Origin: Pseudohalioglobus sediminis | GTDB taxonomy: Bacteria > Pseudomonadota > Gammaproteobacteria > Pseudomonadales > Halieaceae | Reading direction: 5' to 3' | Assembly: GCF_008370495.1 (NCBI RefSeq) | Contig: NZ_VTUX01000008.1 | Location: forward strand, 1-64,000 | DNA: 64,000 bases | In this document: positions 53,719 to 64,000 of the stretch, one piece after another | How positions within the stretch are numbered: the stretch's first letter is position 1 | Layout: every line of letters begins with the position of its first letter | The notes under the pieces: model-generated | What the model saw: only the letters and a program-made list of their open reading frames with translations | Told to the model about the DNA's origin: nothing | The model's database searches: none | Position numbers and translations under genes: made by a program

Positions 53719-54990
53719 CTAAAACCGCGCCAGCCTCGGTTTCAGCAGCGCCGGGCCAATGACAGTAGAGAGCAGGACCACCATGACCAAGGCGCTGTAG
53801 GTTTCAGTGCGAAACACGCCCTGCGCGAACGCAAACGCTGCGAACACCAGGCCTACCTCGCCCCGCGGCACCATGCCGAAGCCAATCCCCAGACGATCAA
53901 AACCAGGCCCCCTGACCAGGAAGCCGGCGGCGCCCTTGGAGACAACGGCGACCAGCGTGAGTACGACAATGGTGAGCAACATCACCGGATCGAGCAGCAC
54001 TTCCAACTGCACCAGCGCGCCAATGCCGACAAAGAAAATGGTGATGAGAATATCACTGATGGGCCGTATCAGCTCCTCGAGGGTATGCTTCTGCAGGGTG
54101 TCGCCAACCCTGAAATCCACATCGTCCAGCAACAGCCCGGCCACAAAGGCGCCTATCAAGGGCGCAAGGCCGGCAAACGCCGCCAGTTGCGCGAAACCCA
54201 GCGCCAGGCAGAAGGCAAATCCGGTCCAGATACTGGCGTGCTTGGTCAGCGCCAGCATCTGCACCATTTCCGGCATCAGCCGCTGGCCGATGTACAGGGC
54301 GCCGGCAAAAAACAGCACGGCCTTGACGATAATGATGAACAGGTCGGCATAGGCGAATTCACCACTGGTCGCGATACTGGCCAGCACCGCGAGCAGCATG
54401 ATGCCGAGCACATCGTCGATCACCGCGGCACCGAGAATCACCTTTGCGGAATTCGATTTGATCACGCCGTGCGATTCGAGCAACTTCGCGGTAATACCCA
54501 CAGAAGTGGCAGCCAGCATGGCGCCCACGAACCACCCTTGCAAGCCTCCATCGATCCCCATGGCGTAGGCTGCGGCCAGACCCAGTAACACCGGCAGCAG
54601 CACCCCGGCACAGGCCACCGCGGCGGCATTACTCCCCACCCGCAGCATGTCCTTCATATCGGACTCCAGGCCCACCAGGAACAACAGCAGCACCAGGGCC
54701 AGCTCCGACGAGTAGGTCATGAACTGACTCTCGCGCAGCAGGGCGCTGAAGTTGAAGTCGATGCCGACCAACGCCAGATTGCCAAGCAGGATACCGGCCG
54801 ATATCTCGCCCACCAGGTTGGGCATGCCAAAGCGCTCGAACAGCAGGCCACAGGCATCCGCCAGGGTAATCATCAGGATCAGCGCCAGTGACGTGCGCGT
54901 GAACTCCTCGCTGGCACCATTGGCCCAGGCCAGCGAGGGCAGCAGCAACGCCGCCACCAGTAACACGCCTATGCGCTTGCCTCGTTTCAA
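53719..54990 (-). CDS. CPA2-type cation:proton antiporter
   Basis: A 423-residue inner-membrane antiporter of the CPA2 (KefB-like) class with about 12 helices. The ion-binding Asp pair is in GAAVIDDVLGIMLL, and FVGIGALVQ and MVPRGEVGLVFAAFAF are further marks. No C-terminal RCK domain is present, so it is the short form. The N-terminus has a cleavable-looking signal (LLVAALLLPSLAWA) before helix 1. It diverges from the cytochrome P450 gene, and a 22-bp palindrome lies in the shared region. Confidence 0.9.
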   Translation of the reverse strand: MKRGKRIGVLLVAALLLPSLAWANGASEEFTRTSLALILMITLADACGLLFERFGMPNLVGEISAGILLGNLALVGIDFNFSALLRESQFMTYSSELALVLLLFLVGLESDMKDMLRVGSNAAAVACAGVLLPVLLGLAAAYAMGIDGGLQGWFVGAMLAATSVGITAKLLESHGVIKSNSAKVILGAAVIDDVLGIMLLAVLASIATSGEFAYADLFIIIVKAVLFFAGALYIGQRLMPEMVQMLALTKHASIWTGFAFCLALGFAQLAAFAGLAPLIGAFVAGLLLDDVDFRVGDTLQKHTLEELIRPISDILITIFFVGIGALVQLEVLLDPVMLLTIVVLTLVAVVSKGAAGFLVRGPGFDRLGIGFGMVPRGEVGLVFAAFAFAQGVFRTETYSALVMVVLLSTVIGPALLKPRLARF

Positions 54991-55126
54991 GTAAATACCT
55001 TGCCCTTGTTGTTAGAAAAGTCATGACAGGGATAGGCACATGCTAGCACGCAGCCGCCGCATCTGCCGCGCAGCGAATACGGTGGTGGCGGGAAGCGGAC
55101 ACACGGCGATTTATCCACTTGCAGAG

Positions 55127-55148
55127 AAAGTAGACATATGTATACTTT
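55127..55148. promoter_or_regulatory. 22-bp near-perfect palindrome upstream of the P450 gene
   Basis: Left half AAAGTAGACAT and right half ATGTATACTTT differ at one of eleven paired positions. It lies 32 bases before the P450 ATG. The size and form fit a TetR-like or similar dimeric regulator. No such regulator gene is in the window. Confidence 0.6.
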
Positions 55149-55179
55149 TGCCTCCGTCCTGTTTCTTCCGGAGTGAGTC

Positions 55180-56421
55180 ATGGCCGAAGCCGCCACCACC
55201 CTGCCCCCCGTTGCGGAGATTTTTAATCCCCACTCGGAGGCTTACATGAATGACCCCGTGCCCCAGTGCCTGGCGCTGGCCGCCCGCGGACCGCTGGTCT
55301 GGTATGAGCCCTGGCAGGCCTGGATCATGACACGCATGGACGACATCATGCGCTGCTGGAAGGAAGAGCCACTATCTTCCGATTTCTACGACTGGGAGTT
55401 CGCACCACCGCGGCCACCGGAAGATGAATGGAGTAACTTCGAGCGTGCGATGATCGGCCACAGCCTGCTGGCAGACCACGATCATCACCGCCTGGTGCGC
55501 AAAGTCACGGCACCGGCCTTTTCGCGCAACGTGGTTGACAACATCCAGGCCAAAATCGAGCCCGAGGTAAAGAAACTCTTTGACCGACTGGGCCAGCCGG
55601 AGACCTTTGACTATATCGAGGAAATCGCCAACCACATTCCCTTCATTTCCATCACCCGCATGGTTGGCATCCCGGAGAAGTACTGGCCGCAGATCAAGCA
55701 GGTGATCCTGACCTTCACCGAGACCTGGAACCCGACCATCTCCGATGAACAGCGCGAGGCCGCGCGCCAGGACTCCAACCGCGCTATCGATATCATCAAG
55801 GAAGTGATCGCCGAGCGACGCCAGGACCCGGAGCAGGACGATTTCCTGTCCACGCTGCTGCGCATCGAGGCGGAAAACGAGGGCTTCGAGGAAGGCGACA
55901 TCATCACCCTGATCCTGGCGCTGATCGGCGCCGGTGCGGACACGACCCTGGTCGCGCAGCAGTGGTCGGTCTACTGTCTGCTGAAGAACAAGGACCAGGT
56001 TGAACAGGCGCTGGCGACGCCGGAAAGCTTCGCCAACGCGTTCAGTGAAATCAATCGCTGGGGCGTGTCATCAAAGATGGGCTTCGCGCGCTATGCGCCG
56101 CGGGATATGGAGTTCATGGGCGAAAAGCTCCGTCGCGGGGTGATGGTACTGATGATGCCGCACCTGAAAGACTATGACCCCGATTACTACGACGACCCGG
56201 AAACCTTTGACGTGAACCGCGAGTTCGACCCCGATGTGATGTTCGGCTATGGCCCACGCTACTGCATCGGCGCGGCCCTGGCCAAGCGCCAGCTATACCT
56301 GACGCTGACGGAACTGTTCCGTCGCTTCCCGAACATCGAACTGGCGGAAGAGCCGGAACGCGATCCCAACGACCACAACGCGATTGTGTTCAAGCGGCTG
56401 TTGCTGCGCACCAACGCCTAG
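55180..56421 (+). CDS. Cytochrome P450
   Basis: A 413-residue soluble bacterial P450. The I-helix oxygen motif is IGAGADTT, the heme loop FGYGPRYCIG contains the Cys thiolate ligand, and EINRW with R..P-like RYAPRD forms part of the ExxR region, where the second element is altered from the usual ExxR (EINR). It needs electron donors, and no ferredoxin or reductase gene is adjacent. Its substrate could be a steroid, terpene or alkyl compound and cannot be read here. A strong palindrome lies in the promoter, so it is probably repressed until its substrate is present. Confidence 0.93.
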   Translation: MAEAATTLPPVAEIFNPHSEAYMNDPVPQCLALAARGPLVWYEPWQAWIMTRMDDIMRCWKEEPLSSDFYDWEFAPPRPPEDEWSNFERAMIGHSLLADHDHHRLVRKVTAPAFSRNVVDNIQAKIEPEVKKLFDRLGQPETFDYIEEIANHIPFISITRMVGIPEKYWPQIKQVILTFTETWNPTISDEQREAARQDSNRAIDIIKEVIAERRQDPEQDDFLSTLLRIEAENEGFEEGDIITLILALIGAGADTTLVAQQWSVYCLLKNKDQVEQALATPESFANAFSEINRWGVSSKMGFARYAPRDMEFMGEKLRRGVMVLMMPHLKDYDPDYYDDPETFDVNREFDPDVMFGYGPRYCIGAALAKRQLYLTLTELFRRFPNIELAEEPERDPNDHNAIVFKRLLLRTNA

Positions 56422-56422
56422 A

Positions 56423-56443
56423 CCCGGGAATTCTCTTCCCGGG
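56423..56443 (+). terminator. Hairpin after the P450 gene
   Basis: CCCGGGAA and TTCCCGGG form an 8-bp stem with a 5-base loop two bases after the stop codon. No T run follows, so it is a weak candidate. Confidence 0.45.
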
Positions 56444-56450
56444 CACCTCG

Positions 56451-56488
56451 CAGGCGAATAACGCGGCCAGCGCTGTGTTATTCGCCTG
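56451..56488. repeat. Inverted repeat between convergent P450 and glgP
   Basis: CAGGCGAATAAC (56451-56462) is fully complementary to GTTATTCGCCTG (56477-56488) with a 14-base loop. It may terminate from either side or be a remnant of an extragenic palindrome. Confidence 0.55.
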
Positions 56489-56519
56489 TACCGTTACCTC
56501 TACCCAGCCCGGTACAGGG

Positions 56520-59066
56520 CTAGATCCAGATCATCGCGCCCATTTCAAACGGGTGACTCTGGGCGTCGTTGAAGGGATACATACGCAATTTGTAGTATTG
56601 CAGGCCCGCCAGGTCGGCATCCAGGTCGATGCCGAACAGCACGGTACCGTTGTCTTCACCCATTGCTGACAGTGCCGCGGTCTGCTGCACATCCAGCTCG
56701 CCGTCCGGGCGCTCGCGGCCAAGCAGGCATTCCAGTTTGACGTCCCCGGCACCGAGGCCGTTGAGGTGCGCATTCACGCGCAACATGATTTTTTCATCGT
56801 GAAACAGGTGCGCAGAAGGCTGCACCAGCAGCTCCATACTCACACCCGGCCAGGCCTCGCGCACCCGCTGTTTCCAGGACGCCAATTGGCGCGCCAGCGC
56901 GGCATCGTCCGCCTCCAGCTTGCGCCGTTGATTGCGCGCCGGCGCGTAAAAATCACGCACATAGTCGCGCAGCATGCGCTGTGCATTGAACCGCGGGATC
57001 GTGGACTTCATCGACGCCTTGGACAGCGCCACCCACTGGTGGGAATACCCGGAACCATCGCGCTGGTAGTACTTGGGAATCACTTCGTGCTCGATGATAT
57101 TAAGCAGGTCGCTGGCTTCCTCGTGCTGGCGCTGGTCGTGTTCGAAGTGCTCGTCGCGCGGCGTGATACCCCAGCCGTTGTCGCCGGTGTAGCCCTCATC
57201 CCACCAGCCATCCAGCACACTGAGATTTACCGCACCATTGAGGCCCGCCTTCTGCCCTGAAGTACCGCTGGCTTCAAGCGGGTATTCCGGCGTGTTCAGC
57301 CACACATCCACCCCGGAAACCATCGCCCGCGCCAGTGCCATATCGTAGCCTTCCAGCAGGAAGATCTTACCGATGAAGTCCGGGTGCACCGAGTAGTCAT
57401 GAATCATCTTGATCAACTGCTGCCCGGGGTGGTCATTGGGGTGGGCCTTGCCGGCAAACACGATAACCGCCGGGCGCTCGGGATCATTGAGAATCCGCGA
57501 CAGCCGCTGCGGGTTCTCGAACAGCATTCCCGCGCGCTTGTAGGTGGCGAAACGGCGTGCGAAGCCCATCACCAGGATGTCGGCGTCCTCGTCGTCCAGC
57601 GGGCGAATCATCCGTTTCACCACGGCATCGCTGGTGCCGTTGCGCTCATGTTGCGCCGACAGCACCTCGCGCACACGCTGCAATAATTGCTGCTTCAGCG
57701 CCTTGTGCACGCTCCAGTAGTGATAATCAGGGATTTCTTCCAAGCGCTCCCAGTACTCATCGTTCAGCAACTCGTTGCGCCAGTCATCCAGGCGCAGGTC
57801 GAACAGACTGGTCCATTCCCGCGCCAGGAAAGTCTGCAGGTGCACACCATTGGTCACGTAGCGAATCGGGTTCTCCGCATGGGGCACCTGGGGCCAGATG
57901 CCCTGCTCCATCTCCGAGGCAACGCCACCGTGAATGCGACTGACCCCGTTGTGGAAACGCGTACAGCGCAGTGCCAGGCTGGTCATATTGAATCCGTCAC
58001 CGGAATTCAGGCCCAGGGCATACAGCTTCTCGAAGTCCAGCCCCAGGGCCGACGACATCGGCTGCAGGTACTTTGCCACCAGCTGATGCTCAAAGATATC
58101 GTGACCGGCGGGTACCGGCGTATGCGTGGTGAACACGGTACCCGCCGCCACCAGTTCCATGGCACTGGCAAAGTCCAGGCCCTCGTGCATGCGGTAGGCG
58201 CAGCGCTCCAGCAACTGGAAGGCCGCGTGGCCCTCGTTGATGTGCCACACCGTCGGCCGCAGGCCCAGGTCGCGCAGGGCGCGCACACCACCCACTCCCA
58301 GTACCAGTTCCTGTTGCAGTCGCATTTCGCGATCACCGCCGTAGAGCTGGTTGGTGATACGGCGGTCTTCCTCGCTGTTCGCCGGCACGTTGGTGTCGAG
58401 CAGGTAGAGCTTGATATGACCCGCCTGGGCCGTCCAGACCTGGGTCTTGATGGTGCGCCCCGGAAACTCGATATCCAGGGTGAGGTGCTGACCCGATGCA
58501 GTCAGCGCCGGCACTACCGGCAGGTCATGCGGATGCGAGCGGGTGTAGGAGACCTGCTGGTGGCCATGGCCGTCAATGGTCTGGGTGAAGTAGCCGGCCT
58601 GGTACAGCAGACCGACGGCGACAAATGGCAGCCCCAGGTCACTGGCCGCCTTGCAATGGTCACCGGCGAGGATGCCCAGGCCGCCGGAATAGATCGGGAA
58701 ACTCTCGTGAAAACCGAATTCCAGGCAGAAATAGGCAATCAGGTCCTCCTCCGGGTCGAACACCTCCGCCAGTTCCGGGTGTACCCGGTGCTCGCGATAG
58801 GAGTCGTAGGCGGCCATGACGCGACGGTAGTCCTCCATGAACGAACGATCGGCGACGGCATCATCGAGGCGCTCCTGCGCCACCCGGCGCAGAAACATTT
58901 TCGGGTTGTGACCGCAGGCGTCCCAGAGTTCCTTGTCCAGGCGGTGGTAAAGCGAGCGAATGGATCGGTCCCAACTGTAGACCAGGTCATTGGCGACTTC
59001 GCTTAGCCGCTGCAGTTGCGCGGGTATCCGCGGCTGTATTTCAAGGGGAAAACGTGTACCGGGCAT
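56520..59066 (-). CDS. glgP: Alpha-glucan (glycogen) phosphorylase
   Basis: An 848-residue phosphorylase of the DUF3417-containing alpha-glucan type. It releases glucose 1-phosphate from glycogen. The PLP-lysine region is EASGTSGQKAGLNGAVNLS, and EFGFHESFPIYSGGLGILAG near the N-terminus is typical of this shorter bacterial class. The start at 59066 lies three bases downstream of the glgA stop and removes a spurious upstream extension. It is the last gene of a glgB-glgA-glgP run, so synthesis and breakdown enzymes are made together. Confidence 0.94.
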   Translation of the reverse strand: MPGTRFPLEIQPRIPAQLQRLSEVANDLVYSWDRSIRSLYHRLDKELWDACGHNPKMFLRRVAQERLDDAVADRSFMEDYRRVMAAYDSYREHRVHPELAEVFDPEEDLIAYFCLEFGFHESFPIYSGGLGILAGDHCKAASDLGLPFVAVGLLYQAGYFTQTIDGHGHQQVSYTRSHPHDLPVVPALTASGQHLTLDIEFPGRTIKTQVWTAQAGHIKLYLLDTNVPANSEEDRRITNQLYGGDREMRLQQELVLGVGGVRALRDLGLRPTVWHINEGHAAFQLLERCAYRMHEGLDFASAMELVAAGTVFTTHTPVPAGHDIFEHQLVAKYLQPMSSALGLDFEKLYALGLNSGDGFNMTSLALRCTRFHNGVSRIHGGVASEMEQGIWPQVPHAENPIRYVTNGVHLQTFLAREWTSLFDLRLDDWRNELLNDEYWERLEEIPDYHYWSVHKALKQQLLQRVREVLSAQHERNGTSDAVVKRMIRPLDDEDADILVMGFARRFATYKRAGMLFENPQRLSRILNDPERPAVIVFAGKAHPNDHPGQQLIKMIHDYSVHPDFIGKIFLLEGYDMALARAMVSGVDVWLNTPEYPLEASGTSGQKAGLNGAVNLSVLDGWWDEGYTGDNGWGITPRDEHFEHDQRQHEEASDLLNIIEHEVIPKYYQRDGSGYSHQWVALSKASMKSTIPRFNAQRMLRDYVRDFYAPARNQRRKLEADDAALARQLASWKQRVREAWPGVSMELLVQPSAHLFHDEKIMLRVNAHLNGLGAGDVKLECLLGRERPDGELDVQQTAALSAMGEDNGTVLFGIDLDADLAGLQYYKLRMYPFNDAQSHPFEMGAMIWI

Positions 59067-59068
59067 AC

Positions 59069-60538
59069 TTACTCCACTGTCTCTTCCAGCCCGTACAGGG
59101 CCAGGTAATTGCGCGCGCTGCGCTGCCAGGAAAAGTCCTGCGCCATGGCGGTGCGCTGCATGCGACGCCAGGCTGCACGGTCGGGCCACAGCGACAGGGC
59201 CTGTTGCAAAACCGAGCGCAGCGCTTGTGAATCAGGCTGTTCGAACACGAAACCGGTCGCCGTGCCGGCGGCAAGGTTGGCCTCGCTGGCATGGGTCACG
59301 GTATCAGCCAGGCCGCCCACTGCCCTGACCAGCGGCAGGGTTCCGTAACGCAGGCTGTACATCTGGTTCAGGCCGCAGGGTTCGAACAGCGACGGCATCA
59401 GGAACACGTCCGCCGCGGCTTCGATGCGATGCGCCAAGCTTTCATTGTAGGCCAAAATGACCGCGGCGCGGCCAGGATGCCGCGCCGCCAGCTGCGCCAG
59501 CGCCTGCTCCAGCCGGGCATCGCCGGTGCCAAGCATGACCAGCTGGGCCGGTGTCTGCAGCAACTCGTCAAGCAGGGGCAGCAACAGTTCGACACCTTTC
59601 TGCTCGGCCAGCCGGCCGACAAAGCCAAACAGGGGTATGTCAGCCGCATCGTCGAGGCCCAGCTCACGCAGCAGGGACGCCTTGTTGCGCTGCTTCAGGT
59701 CGAGACGCTCGCTGTCATAATTCTGCTCCAGCAGCGGGTCGGTGGCCGGATTCCACACCGCCTCGTCGATGCCATTGAGGATGCCGACCAGCTGTTCCCT
59801 GCGATGATGCAACAGGCCTTCCAGGCCCATCCCGCCGGGGCTCTCGCAGATCTCCCGGGCGTAGGTCGGGCTCACCGTGGTAATCCAGTCAGCATAGCTG
59901 AGCCCGCCCTTGATAAAACAGAGCTGGTCGTAAAACTCCATACCCTCACCCGACCAGAAATGCGCCGGCAGCTGCAGGCGCTCGAAAGTGGCGCGATCAA
60001 ACATGCCCATATGCGCCAGGTTGTGGATAGTGAACACCGTGCGCGGGCGCGGCGTGCGCTCGTGTGCCAGGGCAATGGCCGGGCCGGTGTGCCAGTCATT
60101 GCAATGCAGCACCTCCGCCTGCCAGCCGAGGGCGGTATCGCCGCAGGCAATAGCGGCGGCGGCACGGGACAGCAACATGAAACGCTGGGCGTTATCGGCC
60201 CAGGGTTGCCCCGCGGCGTCGTGGTAGGGATTACCGGCGCGCGCGCTGAACAGGGGATGCTGCAACAGCCAGGTCCTGACGCCGCTGCCCGGCAGTGCGG
60301 TTTCCAGCAGCGTGACCTCATCGCCGGCACAGGCAAAGCTGCCGATCTCGACGGCATCATCGACTTTATCCAGGACATCGCCGTAGCCGGGGACGAGGAT
60401 GCGCACATCCAGCCCCATGTCCGCCAGTACCGTGGGCAGGCTCCCGGCCACATCCGCGAGACCGCCGGTCTTGACCAGCGGGTACACCTCACTGGCCACG
60501 AACAGCAGGCGACTGCGCTGCGCGGCGCGCTCACTCAC
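59069..60538 (-). CDS. glgA: Glycogen synthase (ADP-glucose type)
   Basis: A 489-residue GT5 glycosyltransferase that extends alpha-1,4-glucan from ADP-glucose. The N-terminal substrate motif [17 protein letters not shown] and the C-terminal [21 protein letters not shown] are both present. Length is normal. Its start overlaps the end of glgB by eight bases and its stop is two bases from glgP, so the three are one transcript. Confidence 0.96.
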   Translation of the reverse strand: MSERAAQRSRLLFVASEVYPLVKTGGLADVAGSLPTVLADMGLDVRILVPGYGDVLDKVDDAVEIGSFACAGDEVTLLETALPGSGVRTWLLQHPLFSARAGNPYHDAAGQPWADNAQRFMLLSRAAAAIACGDTALGWQAEVLHCNDWHTGPAIALAHERTPRPRTVFTIHNLAHMGMFDRATFERLQLPAHFWSGEGMEFYDQLCFIKGGLSYADWITTVSPTYAREICESPGGMGLEGLLHHRREQLVGILNGIDEAVWNPATDPLLEQNYDSERLDLKQRNKASLLRELGLDDAADIPLFGFVGRLAEQKGVELLLPLLDELLQTPAQLVMLGTGDARLEQALAQLAARHPGRAAVILAYNESLAHRIEAAADVFLMPSLFEPCGLNQMYSLRYGTLPLVRAVGGLADTVTHASEANLAAGTATGFVFEQPDSQALRSVLQQALSLWPDRAAWRRMQRTAMAQDFSWQRSARNYLALYGLEETVE

Positions 60539-62717
60539 CAGCGGGCTCCCATTGCAGCACGATACCTGCCAGCGGTGGCAAGGTCAGCACCAGTGACGCC
60601 GGGCGCCCCATCCAGCTGCTGGCCTCGCCGGCAATGTGTGTGCCGTTGCTGACATTACTGCCACCGTAAAAGTGTGAATCGGAATTGAACACCTCGCGAT
60701 AGACGCCCTGCTCCGGCACACCGACACGGTAATCTGCGCGCACTACCGGGGTAAAGTTGAGCACCACCACCAGGAAGCGCTCACCGTCGCGACGCAGGTA
60801 GGCCAGCACGGATTGTGTGGCATCGTTGCAATCGATCCATTCGAAGCCCTGGGCGGTGAAATTCTGGCCGTGCAGCGGCCCGTGCCTGCGATACAACTGG
60901 TTGAGGTCGCGCACCAGGTGCTGCACCCCTGCGTGCGCCGGCTGCTCCGCCAGGGCCCAGTTGAGCTGTTCGGCATGACGCCACTCCAGCGGATCGGCCA
61001 GTTCGCAGCCCATGAACAGCAGCTTGGTTCCCGGATAGGTGAACATATAGGTGTAGAGCAGGCGCAGGTTGGCGAAACGCTGCCAGTCGTCTCCGGGCAT
61101 GCGTCCCAGCAGGGAGCGCTTGCCGTGCACTACCTCGTCGTGGGAGAACGGCAGCATGAAGTTCTCGCTGAAGGCATACATCAGGCCAAAGGTCAGCTTG
61201 TCGTGATGGTAGTGGCGATAAATGGGCTCCATGGCCATGTAGTTCAGTGAGTCGTGCATCCAGCCCATGTTCCACTTCATGGAAAAACCCAGCCCGCCGA
61301 CCCAGGTCGGCCGCGTCACCTGCGGCCAGGCGGTGGATTCCTCGGCGATGGTAAGAGTGCCGGGATGGGCGCCGTGAGTGAGCGTATTCAGCTCGCGCAG
61401 GAATGCAATCGCCTCCAGGTTTTCATTGCCACCGTGTTCGTTGGGCGCCCACTCGCCCTCCTCGCGGGAATAATCCAGGTACAGCATGGACGCCACCGCA
61501 TCCACCCGCAGGCCGTCCAGGTGAAACTCCTCAAGCCAGAAGCTGGCACTGGCGAGCAGGAAGTTACGCACCTCGTTGCGGCCATAGTTGAAGATGAGTG
61601 TGCCCCAGTCGGCATGCTCGCCGCGCCGGGGATCGGCGTGCTCGTACAGTGCCGTGCCGTCAAAACGCGCCAGGCCGTGGGCATCCCGGGGGAAGTGGGC
61701 CGGCACCCAGTCCAGTATGACGCCGATATTGCGGCTGTGCAGGTAATCCACGAAGTAACGAAAATCATCGGGGGCACCGAAACGGGAGGTGGGGGCAAAG
61801 TAGCCCGTGGGCTGGTAGCCCCATGACTCGTCCAGCGGGAACTCGGTAATGGGCAGCAGTTCCACATGGGTAAAGCCCATGTCAGTGACGTAGTCCGCCA
61901 GCGCCGGGGCGATCTCCCGGTAATTCAGTACCTCACCGGTTGCTGCGCGCCGCCATGAGGCCAGCTGCAATTCATAGACGGAAACCGGCGCCCGTTGCCA
62001 GTCCCAGTGGGCACGGCGCTGCAGCCAGTCAGCATCCGACCAGGTGAACTCACTGGGCGCCTGTACCACCGAGGCGGTGGCCGGCCGCAGCTCGAAGGCG
62101 TTACCGTAGGGGTCGGCCTTGAGATGCAGGGCACCCTGTTGATCGCGAACCTCGAATTTGTAATTGCTGCCCGCCGCCAGCCCGGGGATGAACAGCTCCC
62201 AGACACCGCTGCCGCCACGCACCCGCATCGGGTGGGCCAGGCCATGCCAGCCATTGAAGTCACCCACCACGCTAACGCGCGTGGCATTGGGCGCCCAGGT
62301 GGCGAAGCGCACCCCGGTAACCCCTTCATGCCGGCAGCAGTGGGCGCCGAGAATACGGTAGAGATGTTGGTGCCGGCCTTCGGCAAACAGGTGCAGATCG
62401 AGATCGCCAATCAGCGTCCCGAAGCGGTAGGGATCCTCGAACTCACGCCAGTTACCGTCACCGCCGTGGCAGCGCAGGCGGTAGGCCGGCTCCGCCTTGC
62501 AATCGATACTGATGGAGAACAGGTCGGTCTCGGGGGTGCGCTCCATGGGCAGGCGGGCATCCCCGGTGACAACCTCCACCGCGGCGGCACCGGGCAATAA
62601 TGCCTTGATGTGCCATGTCCTGCCGCGGCGATGGCAGCCGAGCACGTCAAAAGGGTCGTGATGGTGGCCGGCCAGGAGCCGGCGTGCCGCGTCGCTGATT
62701 GTGCGCCTCTTCTTCAC
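60531..62717 (-). CDS. glgB: 1,4-alpha-glucan branching enzyme
   Basis: A 728-residue GH13 branching enzyme that makes alpha-1,6 branches. Two N-terminal CBM48-type modules precede the barrel. Active-site regions are [20 protein letters not shown] (nucleophile Asp), [11 protein letters not shown] (acid Glu) and [12 protein letters not shown] (transition-state Asp). It is the first gene of the minus-strand glg operon and diverges from glgC. A chance partial match to the LacI-type operator word at 60838 is inside this gene and is not counted. Confidence 0.96.
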   Translation of the reverse strand: MKKRRTISDAARRLLAGHHHDPFDVLGCHRRGRTWHIKALLPGAAAVEVVTGDARLPMERTPETDLFSISIDCKAEPAYRLRCHGGDGNWREFEDPYRFGTLIGDLDLHLFAEGRHQHLYRILGAHCCRHEGVTGVRFATWAPNATRVSVVGDFNGWHGLAHPMRVRGGSGVWELFIPGLAAGSNYKFEVRDQQGALHLKADPYGNAFELRPATASVVQAPSEFTWSDADWLQRRAHWDWQRAPVSVYELQLASWRRAATGEVLNYREIAPALADYVTDMGFTHVELLPITEFPLDESWGYQPTGYFAPTSRFGAPDDFRYFVDYLHSRNIGVILDWVPAHFPRDAHGLARFDGTALYEHADPRRGEHADWGTLIFNYGRNEVRNFLLASASFWLEEFHLDGLRVDAVASMLYLDYSREEGEWAPNEHGGNENLEAIAFLRELNTLTHGAHPGTLTIAEESTAWPQVTRPTWVGGLGFSMKWNMGWMHDSLNYMAMEPIYRHYHHDKLTFGLMYAFSENFMLPFSHDEVVHGKRSLLGRMPGDDWQRFANLRLLYTYMFTYPGTKLLFMGCELADPLEWRHAEQLNWALAEQPAHAGVQHLVRDLNQLYRRHGPLHGQNFTAQGFEWIDCNDATQSVLAYLRRDGERFLVVVLNFTPVVRADYRVGVPEQGVYREVFNSDSHFYGGSNVSNGTHIAGEASSWMGRPASLVLTLPPLAGIVLQWEPAGE

Positions 62718-62778
62718 TGTCGCAAATAATTATGTACTGATCTGAATCAAGTGGGAAAACGGGACAATTCCCGGTTCA

Positions 62779-62808
62779 TTGACCACAATGTAACAGTAAC
62801 CTCATAAA
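62779..62808 (+). promoter_or_regulatory. Possible glgC promoter
   Basis: TTGACC (62779-62784), an 18-base spacer and CATAAA (62803-62808) lie about 40 bases before the glgC start in the glgB-glgC divergent region. The -10 box is weak. Confidence 0.35.
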
Positions 62809-62849
62809 GTCACTTTACGCTAACTACAAAACAGTTCAATGAAGGCGCA

Positions 62850-64000
62850 ATGAATAATCCTGATTCTGTACGTTACGTGAGCCGCATCACCCGCAACACC
62901 CTGGCCATGGTGCTGGCCGGCGGTCGTGGGTCGCGACTCAAGCAACTCACCCAGTGGCGAGCCAAGCCCGCGGTGCCCTTTGGTGGCAAATTCCGCATCA
63001 TCGACTTCCCGCTGTCCAATTGCGTCAACTCGGGGATTCGGCGGGTAGGTATCCTCACCCAGTACAAGTCACACAGCCTGAACCAGCATATCCAGCGCGG
63101 CTGGGGTTTCATGCGCGGCGAACTGGGCGAGTTCGTGGAACTGGTGCCGGCGCAGCAGCGCATGGAAACCTCCTGGTATGAGGGCACCGCGGACGCCATC
63201 TACCAGAACATCGATATCATCCGCGCCCACAATCCGGAGTACGTGCTGATACTCGCTGGCGACCACATCTACAAGATGGACTACGGCACCATGCTGGCGG
63301 CGCACGTCGAAAGTGGCGCCGACGTCACCGTAGGCTGCATCGAGGTACCACTGGAAGAGGCCTCCGCCTTCGGCGTCATGGCAATCGACGAAGATGGCCG
63401 CATCGTCGAGTTCGCCGAAAAACCCGCGCAGCCGCCGGCCATGCCCGGTCAGCCTGACAAGGCGCTGGCGTCCATGGGCATCTATGTATTCAGCAGGGAC
63501 GCCCTGATCGATGAATTGATCCGCGATGCCAATACCGACGGCTCCAGCCGCGACTTCGGCAACGACATCATTCCCTGCATTATCAAGCAGCGCCATGTCC
63601 GCGCCTTCCCGTTTCGCAACACCAGCACCGGCGGGCCAGCCTACTGGCGGGACGTGGGCACTGTAGACGCTTTCTGGTCCGCCAACCTGGAGCTTATCGG
63701 TATCAGCCCGGAATTGAACCTCTATGACCGGCGCTGGCCGATCTGGACCTACCAGGACCAGGTCCCGCCGGCGAAATTCATCTTTGATGACGAGGGGCGC
63801 CGCGGCATGGCCGTGGACTCCATGATCGCCGGTGGCTGCATCGTATCCGGCTCCTCGGTGCGCCACTCGATGCTGTTTTCCAATGTGCGCATCCACTCCT
63901 ATTGCAAGGTAGAGGATGCGGTAATCTTCCCCGACGTGGAAATCGGTCGCAACTGCCACATTCGCAAGGCCGTGATCGACAAACGCTGCGTGATTCCACC
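62850..64000 (+). CDS. glgC: Glucose-1-phosphate adenylyltransferase (partial)
   Basis: The frame starts at ATG 62850 with GAAGG in front and runs off the window after 383 codons. It makes ADP-glucose from ATP and glucose 1-phosphate, the first committed step of glycogen synthesis. Motifs are [15 protein letters not shown], the [16 protein letters not shown] nucleotide and allosteric region, [13 protein letters not shown] and [10 protein letters not shown]. The left-handed beta-helix repeats of the C-terminal domain begin near the window end. It is divergent from glgB-glgA-glgP. Confidence 0.96.
   Translation, partial: MNNPDSVRYVSRITRNTLAMVLAGGRGSRLKQLTQWRAKPAVPFGGKFRIIDFPLSNCVNSGIRRVGILTQYKSHSLNQHIQRGWGFMRGELGEFVELVPAQQRMETSWYEGTADAIYQNIDIIRAHNPEYVLILAGDHIYKMDYGTMLAAHVESGADVTVGCIEVPLEEASAFGVMAIDEDGRIVEFAEKPAQPPAMPGQPDKALASMGIYVFSRDALIDELIRDANTDGSSRDFGNDIIPCIIKQRHVRAFPFRNTSTGGPAYWRDVGTVDAFWSANLELIGISPELNLYDRRWPIWTYQDQVPPAKFIFDDEGRRGMAVDSMIAGGCIVSGSSVRHSMLFSNVRIHSYCKVEDAVIFPDVEIGRNCHIRKAVIDKRCVIP

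Noticed and set aside
60838-60848. CATTCGAAGCC inside glgB, a partial match to the operator word
   Set aside because: The outer TTG and CAA half-site ends are missing and it lies deep in a conserved coding region, so chance is the simplest explanation.
1-64000. CRISPR arrays, tRNA and rRNA genes
   Set aside because: No spaced direct repeats and no recognisable tRNA or rRNA segments were seen on either strand by reading.

Overview
The window looks like a chromosomal segment of a GC-rich, aerobic, probably marine gammaproteobacterium. The gene mix recalls the Halieaceae (OM60/NOR5) group: several TonB-dependent receptors, TPR-sulfotransferases, exosortase H, a DcaP-type porin, a CPA2 antiporter and a glycogen cluster. 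The taxonomic call is inference from gene content only. No rRNA, tRNA or CRISPR array was seen.

Layout. (1) 1-6130 is an accessory island, visibly richer in A+T than the rest. It holds the tail of an IS transposase, a free-standing LAGLIDADG-type ORF, a two-gene unit (NUDIX-methyltransferase fusion followed by a PLD/SF2 helicase with a DUF3427-like end) and a frameshifted small ORF. Related copies of a hairpin-associated repeat lie at both ends (197-255 and 6066-6124). (2) 6194-11535 is ordinary chromosome: DUF985 cupin, membrane-anchored glycerophosphodiesterase, two HupE/UreJ proteins and L-serine dehydratase. (3) About 11.6-37.5 kb is the most interesting part, a catabolic and uptake cluster. 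It contains three related two-domain SnoaL-like proteins plus a more distant two-domain relative and a single-domain one. It also contains a bicupin, a sodium:solute symporter, a lactonase-like amidohydrolase, an HpcH/HpaI aldolase, a MetE-core methyltransferase homologue, three alpha/beta hydrolases (two exported), a HisD-like dehydrogenase, an SDR, a LacI regulator, two TonB receptors and two TPR-sulfotransferases. (4) 37.7-49.5 kb is mixed: secreted and lipoprotein genes, a DUF900-like hydrolase, ferritin, SDR, DcaP-like porin, class II aldolase, exosortase H with its partner, patatin and a third TonB receptor. (5) 49.6-56.4 kb holds a Pat-type acetyltransferase divergent from an HDAC-like deacetylase, a CPA2 antiporter and a cytochrome P450. 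(6) 56.5-64 kb holds glgP-glgA-glgB, divergent from glgC, which runs off the end.

Main result. A 16-bp palindromic word, TTGCATTCGAAGTCAA and close variants, occurs seven times, all between 11.6 and 35.8 kb. Each copy lies just upstream of a gene start or over one. It has the central CG expected of LacI-family operators, and a LacI-family gene sits in the middle of the cluster. At two sites the word lies between and over the -35 and -10 boxes with identical geometry; at two others it covers the -35 box. I infer one local regulon in which outer-membrane receptors and exported hydrolases take up and open a substrate. A symporter would import the product, and dehydrogenases, lactonase and aldolase would break it down. 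The substrate cannot be read from the sequence; an oxidised sugar or sugar-like acid is one possibility.
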